DNA of 25,241 nucleotides from Giesbergeria sp. (GCA_017987055.1 JAGNUJ010000007.1:1-25241); one strand, 5' to 3'; shown: positions 1 through 8,597, counted from the first letter of the stretch. Made by a program: numbers and translations. Notes: generated from the sequence alone by a model not told the origin.

Positions 1-967
1 GTTCCAGCGCCAGCGCCTCAAAGCGACGCAGCATCAGTTCGGGCTGCTGCGTGTCGCATTCCAGCGCGCCGCCGTCCAGCAGTGCCACCAGCACCCGGCC
101 AGCGCCGCTGTGCAAGGCGGCGCGCCCGGCCAGCAGCGCCGCGCCCGTCATGCCCATGCCGCGCGCTTGCAAGCCCTCGCCGCCAATGACGGCGACGTCG
201 CCAAAGCTGCCTTTGTGACTGGCGTGGCGGCGCACGCTGACCGCAGCAGGACCGCTGAGCCATGCGCTGGCGGCTTCGGTGCCCGGTGTGCAGTCCAAGT
301 CGTCAAACCACACCGTTCCGCTGGCGTCGCGCCCTGCGCCGGTGAACAGGCCGGGTTTGAGCGTCAGCAGACTGAGTGTGTGGCGCTGGCCAGTGGGTTG
401 GTGCTTATCGGGTGCCAAGCCGGTGGCGTATTGGCCGGTGTCGGCATCCAAGCCGCTGGGCACATCGAGCGCCAGCAGGGTGGCCGGACTGCTGCGCAGT
501 TGTTGCAACAACTGAGGCAGCGCCGTGTTGGAGGGGGGCGCGGGGCGCGTGTGGTGGGCGGATAAACCAAGGCCCAGCAACGCGTCGATGCACAAATCTG
601 CGGGGCCTAAATCAGTGGGCGCTTGGGCAGCAAACTCCACACCGGCGCTGTGGGCGCACTGCCACGATTGCTGCGCGTCGGGCGGTGCGCTGCCCGCCTG
701 ACCCAGCCAAGTGACCACCACGCGCACGCCGGGGCGCTGCAGGTGGATGGCGGCTTCTAGCCCATCGCCGCCGTTGTTGCCAGTGCCGCAGGCAATCCAG
801 ATGGTGCGGGCGTGCGGTGCCAGCGCCCGCGCCAAGCGCGCCACCGCCAAGCCTGCCCGCTGCATGAGCGTATGCGGCGGCAGTTGCGCGGCGGCGGTGT
901 GTTCTATGCGCAGCGTGGCAGCGCGGCCAAACAACGCATAAGGCTGGGTCGGCTGTAGGCGTTGCAT
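1..967 (-). CDS. nnr: Bifunctional NAD(P)HX epimerase/dehydratase, partial (3' end outside window)
   Basis: Repairs hydrated, inactive NADHX/NADPHX in the cytosol: the N-terminal YjeF_N domain epimerises the R and S forms and the C-terminal ribokinase-like domain dehydrates the S form using ADP or ATP. I translated it from the ATG at 967; the frame stays open for 322 codons to the window edge. Visible motifs are GTGNNGGDG (residues 61-69, phosphate-binding loop of YjeF_N), DVPSGLDADTG (168-178), LTLKPGLFTG (201-210) and the start of the dehydratase domain, SHKGSFGDVAVIGG (250-263). Fusions of this kind are usually about 500 residues, so roughly a third is missing. An AGAAAG ribosome-binding site lies just upstream, and the start is 17 nt after the stop of the acetyltransferase-like gene, so the two are probably one operon. 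Confidence 0.9.
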   Translation of the reverse strand, partial: MQRLQPTQPYALFGRAATLRIEHTAAAQLPPHTLMQRAGLAVARLARALAPHARTIWIACGTGNNGGDGLEAAIHLQRPGVRVVVTWLGQAGSAPPDAQQSWQCAHSAGVEFAAQAPTDLGPADLCIDALLGLGLSAHHTRPAPPSNTALPQLLQQLRSSPATLLALDVPSGLDADTGQYATGLAPDKHQPTGQRHTLSLLTLKPGLFTGAGRDASGTVWFDDLDCTPGTEAASAWLSGPAAVSVRRHASHKGSFGDVAVIGGEGLQARGMGMTGAALLAGRAALHSGAGRVLVALLDGGALECDTQQPELMLRRFEALALE

Positions 968-984
968 GGCCGTGCTTTCTGCTT

Positions 985-3681
985 TTACAGCTTGTGCGTC
1001 ACCAGTTTGAAGTCTGGGTCTTCGGGGTAGGCCTTGATGGCAAAGCCCAAGCGGCGCATCAGCTTGAGCATGCCGGGGTTGTTGGCCAGCACCAAACCGT
1101 CGATTTCGCTCAGCCCCTTGTCGCGTGCCACGTCCATGATGCTCAGCATCATCCGCGAGCCCAGCCCCTTGCCGTTGAAGTCGTCGGCCACCACCAAGGC
1201 AAATTCGCAGCTCGATTTGTCGGGGTTGGTGACATAGCGCGAAACGGCGATCATGCGTTCGGTCTCGATCATTTGGCCCTCAGCATCGGCGCTGCGCTGT
1301 TTGAGGATGGCCACCAGCGCCATTTCGCGGTCGTAGTCAATCAGCGTAAAGCGCGCCAGCATCGAGGGCGGCAGCTCGGCCATTGACGAGACAAAGCGGT
1401 AGTAGCGGCTTTCGGAGGACAGACCCTGCACCATGTTTTGCAGCATTTGCGCATCACCGGGGTGGATGGGGCGAATGGTGTATTCGCCGCCACCGCTCAG
1501 CGGCCACACCTGCTCGTAGCGCGCCGGATACGGCAGGATGGCCAAGTGGTCATAGCGGTGGCTGCTGCGCCCGCCGCTGGTCGATTGCGGTGCGTGTTTG
1601 ATGGCGATGCGTGCATCGACAGCCACGGCGCCAAACTCGTCGACGATGATGGGGTTGATGTCCATCTCGCGCAGCTGCGGCAGCTCGCAGGCCATCTCCG
1701 AGACGCGCAGCAAAATTTGCTCCAGCGCGTCGGCATTGGTGGCGTTGGCACCGCGCCAAGCGCCCAGCGTGGTGGCAACGCGCGAGCGCTCGATCAGGCT
1801 GTGCGCCAAAAATTTGTTCAGCGGCGGAAACTCCATCGCCTTGTCGTCAATCAGCTCAATCATGGTGCCGCCGGCACCAAATGAGATGACCGGGCCAAAC
1901 GGGTCGTCGGCCACCAAACCAATGCAGATTTCGCGGCCACGGCGCACGCGCGCCATCACTTGCACCGTCACGCCGTTGATGCGGGCGTTGGGCTGCAAGC
2001 GGCTGACGCGCTGCACCATGTCGGTATAGGTGTCGCGCGCAGCGGCGCCGTTGGCAATGTTCAGCGCCACGCCGCCGACGTCGGATTTGTGCGTGATGTC
2101 GGGCGAGTCGATTTTTAGCGCCACCGGAAAGCCCAGTTGGGTGGCAATCATCATTGCTTCGTGGGCGCTGCGCGCCAAAATCGTTTGCGTGACCGGGATG
2201 TGGAACGCTGCCAGCAGCGTTTTCGATTCCATCTCGGTCAGGATGTTGCGCCGCTCGGCCAGTGCGCTCTCAATCACCAAGCGCGCGCCTGCAATGTCGG
2301 GCTTGGCCAGCGTGGACAGCGGCGGCGGCGTTTGCTGCAGCAGTTGTTGGTTTTGATAGAACGAGGCGATGTTGCCAAACGCGCCTACCGCCGCTTCAGG
2401 CGTGCGAAAGGTCGGGATGTTGGCGGCTTTGAGCGTGCTGCGCCCAGAAGCCACCGTGGCATCGCCCATCCAGCAAGTCAGCAGCGGCTTGCCCATGCGC
2501 TGCTTGGCGGTGGCCAGTGCCTGCGCAATGGCGTCGGGGTCGGTGCCGGGGCGCGGTGAATACACCACCAACACGCCGTCAATTTGGCGGTCTTTGTCGG
2601 CCGCCTCGATGGCGGCTTGGTACTCCTCGGCGCAGGCGTTTTCGGACAGGTCTATCAAGTCAGTCAGCGATGCCAGCGGCGACAACTTGGGCTGCAGCGC
2701 GCTGATGGACTCGGGCGACAGGCGACCGAGTTCGAGCGAGATTTCGTGTACCCAATCGGCCGCCAGCACGCCGGGGCCGCCGCCGTTGGCAATGATGCCC
2801 AAGCGCCGCCCGACAGGCCGGTAGCGCGAGGCCAGACATTTGGCGGCAGAGAACAACTCCACAAACGTATGCACCCGCACCGCACCGGCACGGCGCAGCG
2901 CGGCATCAAACACGTCGTCGCTGCCAACAATGGTGCCGCTGTGGGTTTGTGCCGCTTCGTTGCCGCCGGGTTTGCGCCCGGCTTTGAGTACCACCACCGG
3001 CTTGGCATTGGCGGCCGAGCGCAGCGCGCTCATGAAGTTGCGCACGTTGCTGATGCCCTCCATGTAGACCACGATGCTTTGGGTTTGGCGGTCGTGCGCC
3101 AAAAAGTCCAGCACCTGCGCCAAGCCAATCGAGGTGTTGGGGCCGAGCGAGACGACAGAAGAAAAACCCACACCGTTGTTTTGCGCCCAATCCAAAATGG
3201 CCGAGGTCAGCGCGCCCGACTGCGACACCAGCGCCAGTGGGCCTTTTTGTGCCAGCGGGCCAGCAATGCTGGCGTTGAGTTGCAGCTGCGGGCGCTGCAG
3301 TCCCAAGCAGTTGGGGCCGAGCAAATGGATGTTTTCGCGCTGGGCGATTTTTTTCAGCTCAGCGGCTTCTTCGGGCGTGGTGCCGCTGGAAATCACCAAG
3401 GCAGCATTGCAATTCATCCGCGCCACCAGTTCCAGCGTGGCGGCCACTTCGCTGGGCGGCTGCGCAATGATGGCCAAATCGGCTTTGGATTGCGCCAAAT
3501 CGGCTAGCGTGCCACTGGCCTTGGTGCTCAAAAACTGCAAAGTGCCTTTGAATTCCTGCGCGCGCAAGGTTTCGTGCAGCATGGCGGCTTGGGGCGTTTG
3601 CGAGGACGGATCATCGTGTTCTCCGGCAAATACGACGATCGATTGCGGGGTGAAAAGCGGTGTCAGGTAGTGTTTGTCCAT
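985..3681 (-). CDS. Acyl-CoA synthetase (NDP-forming)/GNAT fusion, Pat/YfiQ-type protein lysine acetyltransferase
   Basis: In enterobacteria, proteins of this architecture acetylate lysines of metabolic enzymes such as acetyl-CoA synthetase. The 898 residues show a CoA-binding Rossmann domain with LLGPNCLG (about 120-127), succinyl-CoA-ligase-like domains (about 145-450), an ATP-grasp domain (about 480-700; GFPVALKIDSPDITHKS at 517-533) and a C-terminal GNAT domain (about 730-890) with acetyl-CoA loop NGKGLGSRM (836-844) and likely catalytic Glu826 in CEFAL. I chose the ATG at 3681 because GGAGAC lies 3-8 nt upstream; an in-frame ATG at 3741 would add 20 residues with no better site. His247, in QTHSGT, sits where NDP-forming synthetases carry the phosphorylated His; as I recall, the enteric Pat proteins have lost it. 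Synthetase activity therefore remains possible here. E. coli YfiQ is 886 residues, a similar length. Substrates cannot be read from the sequence. Confidence 0.88.
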   Translation of the reverse strand: MDKHYLTPLFTPQSIVVFAGEHDDPSSQTPQAAMLHETLRAQEFKGTLQFLSTKASGTLADLAQSKADLAIIAQPPSEVAATLELVARMNCNAALVISSGTTPEEAAELKKIAQRENIHLLGPNCLGLQRPQLQLNASIAGPLAQKGPLALVSQSGALTSAILDWAQNNGVGFSSVVSLGPNTSIGLAQVLDFLAHDRQTQSIVVYMEGISNVRNFMSALRSAANAKPVVVLKAGRKPGGNEAAQTHSGTIVGSDDVFDAALRRAGAVRVHTFVELFSAAKCLASRYRPVGRRLGIIANGGGPGVLAADWVHEISLELGRLSPESISALQPKLSPLASLTDLIDLSENACAEEYQAAIEAADKDRQIDGVLVVYSPRPGTDPDAIAQALATAKQRMGKPLLTCWMGDATVASGRSTLKAANIPTFRTPEAAVGAFGNIASFYQNQQLLQQTPPPLSTLAKPDIAGARLVIESALAERRNILTEMESKTLLAAFHIPVTQTILARSAHEAMMIATQLGFPVALKIDSPDITHKSDVGGVALNIANGAAARDTYTDMVQRVSRLQPNARINGVTVQVMARVRRGREICIGLVADDPFGPVISFGAGGTMIELIDDKAMEFPPLNKFLAHSLIERSRVATTLGAWRGANATNADALEQILLRVSEMACELPQLREMDINPIIVDEFGAVAVDARIAIKHAPQSTSGGRSSHRYDHLAILPYPARYEQVWPLSGGGEYTIRPIHPGDAQMLQNMVQGLSSESRYYRFVSSMAELPPSMLARFTLIDYDREMALVAILKQRSADAEGQMIETERMIAVSRYVTNPDKSSCEFALVVADDFNGKGLGSRMMLSIMDVARDKGLSEIDGLVLANNPGMLKLMRRLGFAIKAYPEDPDFKLVTHKL

Positions 3682-3813
3682 AGTGTCTCCAGTGGTTTGA
3701 TCCAAGCTGCTAAGGCGTGCCAGCGCAGGGGCGATGGGCATGCTGCACTGTAGCCAGTCTTGGCTGTTATCGACAAACTGTGTGGCTACTTTTTATACCG
3801 CTGCGCCAGTCGC
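3682..3813. other. 132-bp gap between the DadA-like and Pat-like genes
   Basis: Noncoding on the minus strand between the two genes. It holds the GGAGAC ribosome-binding site of the Pat-like gene (3685-3690) and a 7-bp inverted repeat (3750-3756 with 3783-3789). A promoter for the Pat-like/nnr pair could lie here, but I cannot identify convincing -35 and -10 elements. Confidence 0.4.
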
Positions 3814-5064
3814 TCAAAAACGCTGGGCATCCAAGCCTTCTAGGCTGATGTCTGTGCTGCGCCCGGCCAGCGTGTCGGCCAGTGCGCGTGCGCTGCCGCA
3901 GGCCAGCGCCCAGCCGCTGGCACCGTGCCCTAAGTTCAGCCACAGCCCCGGCAGGCCACTGGCGCCGACGACCGGCGGGCCGTCGGGCAGGGCAGGGCGC
4001 GCACCGCGCCACTCTTGCACGCTACCCGAGAGCTGCGCACCGCCCGGAAACCAGTCGCTCAGCACTTGGTAGAGCGTGCGCAAGGTGCTGGCGTGCGCGC
4101 TTTGGTTGCTGCGCCCCAACTCGGTGCCGCCAGAGACGCGGATGCGCTGACCCAGCCGCACGATGCTGACTTGGTGGCGCGCGTCGATCACGGCGCTGTA
4201 CGGCGCGTGCAGTGCTTCGCGCAGCGGCGCGCTGATCGAGCAGCCGTGCAGCGCCACCAGCGGCAAGCGCAGCCCCAGCGGTTGCAGCAAGGCGCTGGAG
4301 GCGACCCCCGCGCACAACACCACCGCATCAAAACGCTGCGCTTGTGCTTGGCCCTTTAGTTGCACGCTGGCCGGTGTGTGGCCGATGCGGCTGACGGTGG
4401 CGTTGAACTGAAATTGCGCCCCCAGTTGCTGCGCGGCTTGGCGCAGCAGCAGCGCAAATTGGCGGCAGTTGCCGGCCTCGCCGCTGGGCACGTGCAGCGC
4501 GCCAATCAACGGCGTAGCGGCGCACAGGCCCGGCTCGATGTGGCGGGCGGTGTCGGCGTCTACCTCGTTGGCGTCAATGCCTGCGCCCCGCAGCGCTTGC
4601 ACCGCAGGGCGCAGGGCTATGGCGTCAGTCGGACTGCGCAGCAGCAGCAAGGCGCCGTTGCTGCGCTCAAATTGCAAGTCTAGGGTGGTGCTCAAGCTTT
4701 GCAGGCGCTGGTGGCTGTAGCGGGCCAGACGCTCTAGCGCTAGCAGCGGTGGCTGCGGTGTTGGGTTGTGGGCGTAGGCGCGCGACGCCCGGCGCCAGCG
4801 GCGCAGCCAAGCCAAGTCGCTGGCGTTGAGGCCGCGCCCAATGCGCAGCGTGGCTTGCTTGCCCCACACCGATAGCGCCTGCGCCGCGCCGGGCGCCGAC
4901 CACGGCAGCAGCGCGCCGGGAGCGAGCAGACCGCCCGTAGCAAAGCTGGCCTCTTCGGCGGCGGCGCTGCGTTGTTCAAAGACAGTCACGCTGTGCCCAT
5001 CACAGGCCAACTCATAGGCAGTGGTGACGCCGACAATGCCGGCGCCCACAATGGCAATATTCAT
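3814..5064 (-). CDS. FAD-dependent D-amino-acid dehydrogenase family protein (DadA-like)
   Basis: Probably a flavoprotein that oxidatively deaminates D-amino acids or related amines, passing electrons to the respiratory chain at the inner membrane, as DadA does. The 416 residues begin with a dinucleotide-binding fold, IVGAGIVG (5-12) with Glu30 ending the second strand (VTVFE), followed by the family's SFATGGLLAPG segment and a C-terminal FAD-contact region, LWLNLGHGASGWALACGS (about 378-395). Length is close to E. coli DadA (432). The ATG at 5064 gives a complete nucleotide-binding fold, but no clear Shine-Dalgarno sequence precedes it. No alanine racemase or transporter lies beside it, so substrate specificity is open. 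It is 132 nt upstream of the acetyltransferase-like gene on the same strand and divergent from rpsB. Confidence 0.82.
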   Translation of the reverse strand: MNIAIVGAGIVGVTTAYELACDGHSVTVFEQRSAAAEEASFATGGLLAPGALLPWSAPGAAQALSVWGKQATLRIGRGLNASDLAWLRRWRRASRAYAHNPTPQPPLLALERLARYSHQRLQSLSTTLDLQFERSNGALLLLRSPTDAIALRPAVQALRGAGIDANEVDADTARHIEPGLCAATPLIGALHVPSGEAGNCRQFALLLRQAAQQLGAQFQFNATVSRIGHTPASVQLKGQAQAQRFDAVVLCAGVASSALLQPLGLRLPLVALHGCSISAPLREALHAPYSAVIDARHQVSIVRLGQRIRVSGGTELGRSNQSAHASTLRTLYQVLSDWFPGGAQLSGSVQEWRGARPALPDGPPVVGASGLPGLWLNLGHGASGWALACGSARALADTLAGRSTDISLEGLDAQRF

Positions 5065-5075
5065 TAATAAGAGTG

Positions 5076-5128
5076 TTTTAGGCCTCTAGCGCAATAGATA
5101 CGTGCGCTAGTAGCTATTATTTTTGTAG
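5076..5128. repeat. Repeat copy A (hairpin-forming, intergenic)
   Basis: Intergenic member of the AT-rich repeat family described in the findings. Arms CTAGCGC (5086-5092) and GCGCTAG (5104-5110) form a perfect 7-bp stem with an 11-nt loop, followed by TAGCTATTATTTTTG. It shares 16 of 17 positions (5076-5092) with a stretch inside the RNA methyltransferase gene (19924-19940), and ATACGTGCG (5098-5106) with a stretch inside dxr (10449-10457). It lies 12 nt upstream of the DadA-like start codon and could form a hairpin in that gene's leader. Confidence 0.65.
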
Positions 5129-5224
5129 TAATAAATCGATCTTTAGGCCGACATCTGGCGTCGCATCATCGTGCAAGTTGGCCATATCGGTGCCGGACGA
5201 TGGTGGGGCTGTAGAGTATCGGTG

Positions 5225-5233
5225 TGCTAAAAT
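5225..5233 (+). promoter_or_regulatory. Predicted extended -10 promoter of rpsB
   Basis: TGC followed by TAAAAT (5228-5233) fits an extended -10 element (TGn plus hexamer). No good -35 hexamer is found 16-18 bp upstream, which extended -10 promoters can tolerate. Predicted transcription start is about 5239-5241, giving a leader of about 118 nt before rpsB. Confidence 0.55.
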
Positions 5234-5239
5234 CTTGCG

Positions 5240-5357
5240 GCTTTGCTGGACTGAATAAAGCAAAGTAAATCGCAAACCAGCCCTATCAAGGTGTTGCTCG
5301 CCCCACAGGCCGCAATGAACTGGCTGGATTTTAGACCCAACCTTTAGAGAGTTTTAT
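5240..5357 (+). promoter_or_regulatory. Structured rpsB 5' leader (candidate S2 autoregulatory element)
   Basis: Two helices can be drawn by eye. The first is CTTTGCT (5241-5247) with AGCAAAG (5259-5265), a perfect 7-bp stem with an 11-nt loop. The second is CCAGCC (5277-5282) with GGCTGG (5322-5327), enclosing about 39 nt. The AGAGAG ribosome-binding site (5346-5351) follows. In gammaproteobacteria the rpsB leader is bound by S2 to repress rpsB-tsf. Whether this leader works the same way is inference; no sequence match to the enteric element is claimed. Confidence 0.45.
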
Positions 5358-6125
5358 ATGTCCGTAACCATGCGCGAAATGCTTGAAGCCGGTGTCCACT
5401 TCGGTCATCAAACCCGTTTCTGGGATCCCAAGATGGCTCCCTACATCTTCGGCCACCGCAACAAGATTCACATCATCAACTTGGAAAAATCGCTGCCCCT
5501 GCTGCAGGAAGCGACCAAGTTCATCAAGCAACTGGCGGCCAACGGCGGCACGATCATGATGGTCGGCACCAAGCGCCAAGCCCGTGACACCATTGCTGCA
5601 GAAGCTGCACGCGCTGGCGTGCCGTTTGTCAACCAGCGTTGGTTGGGCGGCATGATGACCAACTTCAAGACCGTCAAGACCTCGATCAAGCGCCTCAAAG
5701 ACATGAAGACCCAGCAAGAAGCCGGTCTGGAGTCGCTGAGCAAAAAAGAACAGCTGATGTTCACCCGCGAAATCGAGAAGCTGGAAAAAGACATCGGCGG
5801 CATCCAAGACATGGCTGCGCTGCCCGATGCCATCTTCGTCATCGACGTTGGTTTCCACAAAATCGCCATCGCTGAAGCCAAGAAATTGGGCATCCCACTG
5901 ATCGGTGTGGTCGATACCAACCACTCGCCAGAAGGCATCAACTACGTTATCCCCGGTAACGACGACTCGGCCAAAGCGGTTGAGCTGTACGCCCGTGCGA
6001 TTGCTGACGCCATCATCGAAGGCCGTAAAAACGCTGGTAACGAAGTCGTTGCCGCTGCTGCTCCAGCTGCCGAAGGCGCTGACGAGTTTGTGGAAGTGGT
6101 AGAAGCGCCAGCGACTGCTGCATAA
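5358..6125 (+). CDS. rpsB: 30S ribosomal protein S2
   Basis: Binds the small subunit between head and body and is needed for S1 assembly. The 255 residues begin with [19 protein letters not shown], the conserved S2 start, and contain [15 protein letters not shown], the conserved [13 protein letters not shown] segment (about 94-106) and [20 protein letters not shown] near residue 190. The last 25 or so residues are an Ala- and acid-rich tail, a little longer than E. coli S2 (241 residues). The ATG follows an AGAGAG site by 6 nt. First gene of the cluster, with its own promoter and structured leader. Confidence 0.98.
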   Translation: MSVTMREMLEAGVHFGHQTRFWDPKMAPYIFGHRNKIHIINLEKSLPLLQEATKFIKQLAANGGTIMMVGTKRQARDTIAAEAARAGVPFVNQRWLGGMMTNFKTVKTSIKRLKDMKTQQEAGLESLSKKEQLMFTREIEKLEKDIGGIQDMAALPDAIFVIDVGFHKIAIAEAKKLGIPLIGVVDTNHSPEGINYVIPGNDDSAKAVELYARAIADAIIEGRKNAGNEVVAAAAPAAEGADEFVEVVEAPATAA

Positions 6126-6148
6126 ACACAGGCTGCGCGACCCATCGC

Positions 6149-6188
6149 GAAAAAAAGCGGGGCTTACTGAGTGAGCCCCCTTTTTTTA
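6149..6188 (+). terminator. Rho-independent terminator/attenuator between rpsB and tsf
   Basis: GGGGCTTAC (6159-6167) pairs with GTGAGCCCC (6171-6179): a 9-bp stem with one G-U pair and a 3-nt loop, then C and seven T (6181-6187). A seven-A tract precedes the stem, so it could act in both directions. Because no strong tsf promoter is visible downstream, it probably allows partial read-through and lowers tsf and distal expression relative to rpsB. Confidence 0.8.
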
Positions 6189-6232
6189 TCTTGAATCGAT
6201 TGAACCCAATACCTGAATACGGAGAAACACAG

Positions 6233-7171
6233 ATGGCTGTAATTACCGCAAGCATGGTCGCCGAACTGCGCGCCAAAACCGATGCACCCATGATGGAGTG
6301 CAAAAAAGCTTTGACCGAAGCCGAAGGCAATATGGACAAAGCTGAAGAGCTGCTGCGCGTCAAGCTGGGCAGCAAAGCCGGCAAGGCCGCTTCGCGCATC
6401 ACTGCTGAAGGCGTCATTGCTAGCAAAATGAATGGCAACGTCGGCTCGCTGATTGAAGTTAACTGCGAAACCGACTTTGTCACCAAAAACGACAGCTTTT
6501 TGGCACTGGTGCAAGCCGCTGCCGATTTGGTTGCCGCGCACAATCCAGCCGACATCGCCGCTCTGGGCGCACTGCCTTACGAGCAAGACACTTTTGGTCC
6601 GACGTTGGAAGACGTGCGCAAGGGCTTGATTGGCAAGATTGGCGAGAACATGTCGTTCCGCCGCTTCCAATATTTTGGTGGCGCTGCTGCTACGACGCAA
6701 TTGGCTTCTTACTTGCACGGTACACGCATTGGCGTGGTGGTCGAGTACGAAGGTGACGCTACAGCGGCCAAAGATGTCGCCATGCACGTCGCTGCCATGA
6801 AGCCAGTTGCGCTGACCAGCGCGGATGTGCCAGCTGAGCTGATCGAAAAAGAGCGCTCGGTAGCTGCTGCCAAGGCTGCAGAAGATGCTGCTAAAGCCAC
6901 TGCCGAAGGCAAGCCTGTGCAGTCCGACGAAATCGTTGCCAAGCGCATCGAAGGCGGCGTACAGAAATTCTTGAAAGAAGTTTCCTTGTTCAATCAAGTC
7001 TTCGTTAAAGCGGCTGACGGCAAGCAAACCGTTGAGCAAATGCTCAAGGCCGCCAACACCACCATCAAGGGCTTTACCCTGTACGTGGTCGGCGAAGGCA
7101 TTGAGAAAAAGGTAGACGACTTCGCTGCTGAAGTGGCTGCCCAAGTCGCTGCCGCTCAGGCTGGCGCTTAA
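6233..7171 (+). CDS. tsf: Elongation factor Ts
   Basis: Guanine-nucleotide exchange factor that releases GDP from EF-Tu. The 312 residues start with an N-terminal UBA-like domain ([19 protein letters not shown]) and contain the EF-Tu contact motif [10 protein letters not shown] (80-89), followed by the core dimerisation subdomains. I chose the ATG at 6233 because GGAGAA lies 7 nt upstream and it matches the family N-terminus; an in-frame ATG at 6191 would add 14 unrelated residues. It is somewhat longer than E. coli EF-Ts (283). It lies downstream of rpsB across a terminator-like hairpin, the usual bacterial pairing. Confidence 0.97.
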   Translation: MAVITASMVAELRAKTDAPMMECKKALTEAEGNMDKAEELLRVKLGSKAGKAASRITAEGVIASKMNGNVGSLIEVNCETDFVTKNDSFLALVQAAADLVAAHNPADIAALGALPYEQDTFGPTLEDVRKGLIGKIGENMSFRRFQYFGGAAATTQLASYLHGTRIGVVVEYEGDATAAKDVAMHVAAMKPVALTSADVPAELIEKERSVAAAKAAEDAAKATAEGKPVQSDEIVAKRIEGGVQKFLKEVSLFNQVFVKAADGKQTVEQMLKAANTTIKGFTLYVVGEGIEKKVDDFAAEVAAQVAAAQAGA

Positions 7172-7179
7172 TAAGCGAT

Positions 7180-7210
7180 AGCACTGCAGAGCGTTGCAGT
7201 GCTTTCCTTA
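7180..7210 (+). terminator. Hairpin after tsf, weak terminator
   Basis: AGCACTGCA (7180-7188) and TGCAGTGCT (7195-7203) form a perfect 9-bp stem with a 6-nt loop. The following stretch, TTCCTTAG, is a poor U-tract, so termination is likely weak; the stem may instead protect the upstream mRNA end. It starts 9 nt after the tsf stop codon and lies about 70 nt before pyrH. Confidence 0.5.
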
Positions 7211-7272
7211 GTTATCCCGCTGTTTCGCCCTTCCATTTACCATCCTTTTTTTTAATCCACGGAGAATTTCCC

Positions 7273-7995
7273 ATGCCCATTGCAACACCAGCCTACAAGC
7301 GCATTTTGCTCAAGCTGTCTGGTGAGGCGCTGATGGGCGAGGACTCCTTTGGCATCAATCGCACCACCATTGTGCGAATGGTGGAGGAAGTTGCCGAAAT
7401 CACCCGCATGGGGGTCGAAGTGGCGGTGGTGATTGGTGGCGGCAATATTTTTCGCGGTGTCGCTGGCGGTGCCGTCGGCATGGATCGCGCCACGGCCGAC
7501 TACATGGGCATGTTGGCCACGGTGATGAACGCCTTGGCGCTGGCCGATGCCATGAACAAACAAGGCCTGACCGCCCGTGTGATGTCCGCCATTTCGATTG
7601 ACCAAGTGGTCGAGCCGTATGTGCGCCCCAAAGCCTTGCAATACCTCGAAGAGGGCAAGGTGGTGATATTTGCCGGTGGCACGGGCAATCCGTTTTTCAC
7701 CACCGACACCGCTGCTGCGCTGCGCGGCGCGGAAATCGGTGCTGAGCTGGTGCTCAAAGCCACCAAGGTGGACGGCGTGTATACCGCCGATCCATTCAAA
7801 GATTCGACTGCCACGCGTTACACACAGCTCAGCTTTGATGAGGCGATGGCCGGTAACTTGGGCATCATGGATGCTACGGCGTTTGCCTTGTGCCGCGATC
7901 AAAAGCTGCCTGTCAAGGTCTTTTCCATCATCAAGCCCGGCGCGCTCAAGCGCGTGATCATGGGTGAAGATGAAGGTACGCTGGTTTACGCTTGA
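7273..7995 (+). CDS. pyrH: Uridylate kinase (UMP kinase)
   Basis: Phosphorylates UMP to UDP with ATP, the step feeding UTP and CTP synthesis; the bacterial enzyme is a hexamer, typically activated by GTP and inhibited by UTP. The 240 residues contain [11 protein letters not shown] (about 10-20), [12 protein letters not shown] (about 56-67) and [14 protein letters not shown] (about 163-176), all typical of the amino-acid-kinase fold, and match E. coli PyrH in length (241). GGAGAA lies 6 nt before the ATG. A pyrimidine-rich stretch with eight T (7246-7253) precedes it. It sits 10 nt upstream of frr. Confidence 0.97.
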   Translation: MPIATPAYKRILLKLSGEALMGEDSFGINRTTIVRMVEEVAEITRMGVEVAVVIGGGNIFRGVAGGAVGMDRATADYMGMLATVMNALALADAMNKQGLTARVMSAISIDQVVEPYVRPKALQYLEEGKVVIFAGGTGNPFFTTDTAAALRGAEIGAELVLKATKVDGVYTADPFKDSTATRYTQLSFDEAMAGNLGIMDATAFALCRDQKLPVKVFSIIKPGALKRVIMGEDEGTLVYA

Positions 7996-8005
7996 GGGAA
8001 AAAAT

Positions 8006-8563
8006 ATGATTGCTGATATCAAAACCCATATGGAAACCAAGATGGATCAGTCCATCGCGGCGTTCAAGAACAATCTGCAAAGAATCCGCACCGGTCGCCC
8101 CAGCCCGGCGCTGCTCGACACCATCCATGTTGATTACTACGGCTCCATGGTGCCGCTGAGCCAAGTGGCCAACGTGCAGCTGCTCGACGCCCGCACCCTG
8201 AGCGTGCAGCCGTGGGAAAAAAACATGTCGGCCAAGATTGAAAAGGCCATCCGCGAGAGCGAGTTGGGTCTGAATCCAGCCTCGATGGGCGACATCATCC
8301 GCGTTCCGATGCCAGCCATGAGCGAAGAGCGCCGCAAAGAAATGACCAAGCTGGCGCGTAACGAAGCCGAAGGCGCAAAAATTGCCGTGCGCAACCTGCG
8401 CCGCGATGCCAATGAGTCGGTCAAAAAGCTAGTTAAAGACAAGCAGGTCTCGGAAGACGACCAAAAGCGCGCCGAAGCGGAGATCCAAAAAGTCACTGAC
8501 AAGCACATCGCCACCATCGACTCGCTGGTGGCTGCCAAAGAGCAAGACATCATGGCCGTCTAA
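8006..8563 (+). CDS. frr: Ribosome recycling factor
   Basis: With EF-G, splits post-termination ribosomes. The protein is 185 residues, exactly the usual length, beginning [16 protein letters not shown], with [11 protein letters not shown] (about 29-39), the conserved [20 protein letters not shown] (about 99-118) and a C-terminal helix ending in [17 protein letters not shown] chose the ATG at 8006 because GAGGGAA lies 5 nt upstream; an in-frame ATG at 7964 lies inside pyrH and would add 14 unrelated residues. Confidence 0.97.
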   Translation: MIADIKTHMETKMDQSIAAFKNNLQRIRTGRPSPALLDTIHVDYYGSMVPLSQVANVQLLDARTLSVQPWEKNMSAKIEKAIRESELGLNPASMGDIIRVPMPAMSEERRKEMTKLARNEAEGAKIAVRNLRRDANESVKKLVKDKQVSEDDQKRAEAEIQKVTDKHIATIDSLVAAKEQDIMAV

Positions 8564-8597
8564 GGCCTGCCGGTGTATTGATTAGCTAGTTGATGGC

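Noticed and set aside
2584..3507. Long plus-strand open frame of 307 codons opposite the Pat-like gene
   Set aside because: It lies wholly antisense to a well-supported gene, has no recognisable motif, and is typical of shadow frames in GC-rich DNA.
3475..3515. Short direct repeat of GCCAAATCGGCT in the Pat-like gene
   Set aside because: It encodes an ordinary ADLA helix repeat on the minus strand and shows no further copies nearby.
3750..3797. 7-bp inverted repeat followed by TTTTT on the plus strand, terminator-like
   Set aside because: No plus-strand gene ends upstream, the loop is 26 nt, and on the minus strand, where the genes lie, the T-run is on the wrong side.
4725..4750. CTCTAGCGCTAGCAGC in the DadA-like gene, like two repeat arms joined
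   Set aside because: It is short, lacks the AT-rich right arm, and reads as ordinary Leu-Ala codons on the coding strand.
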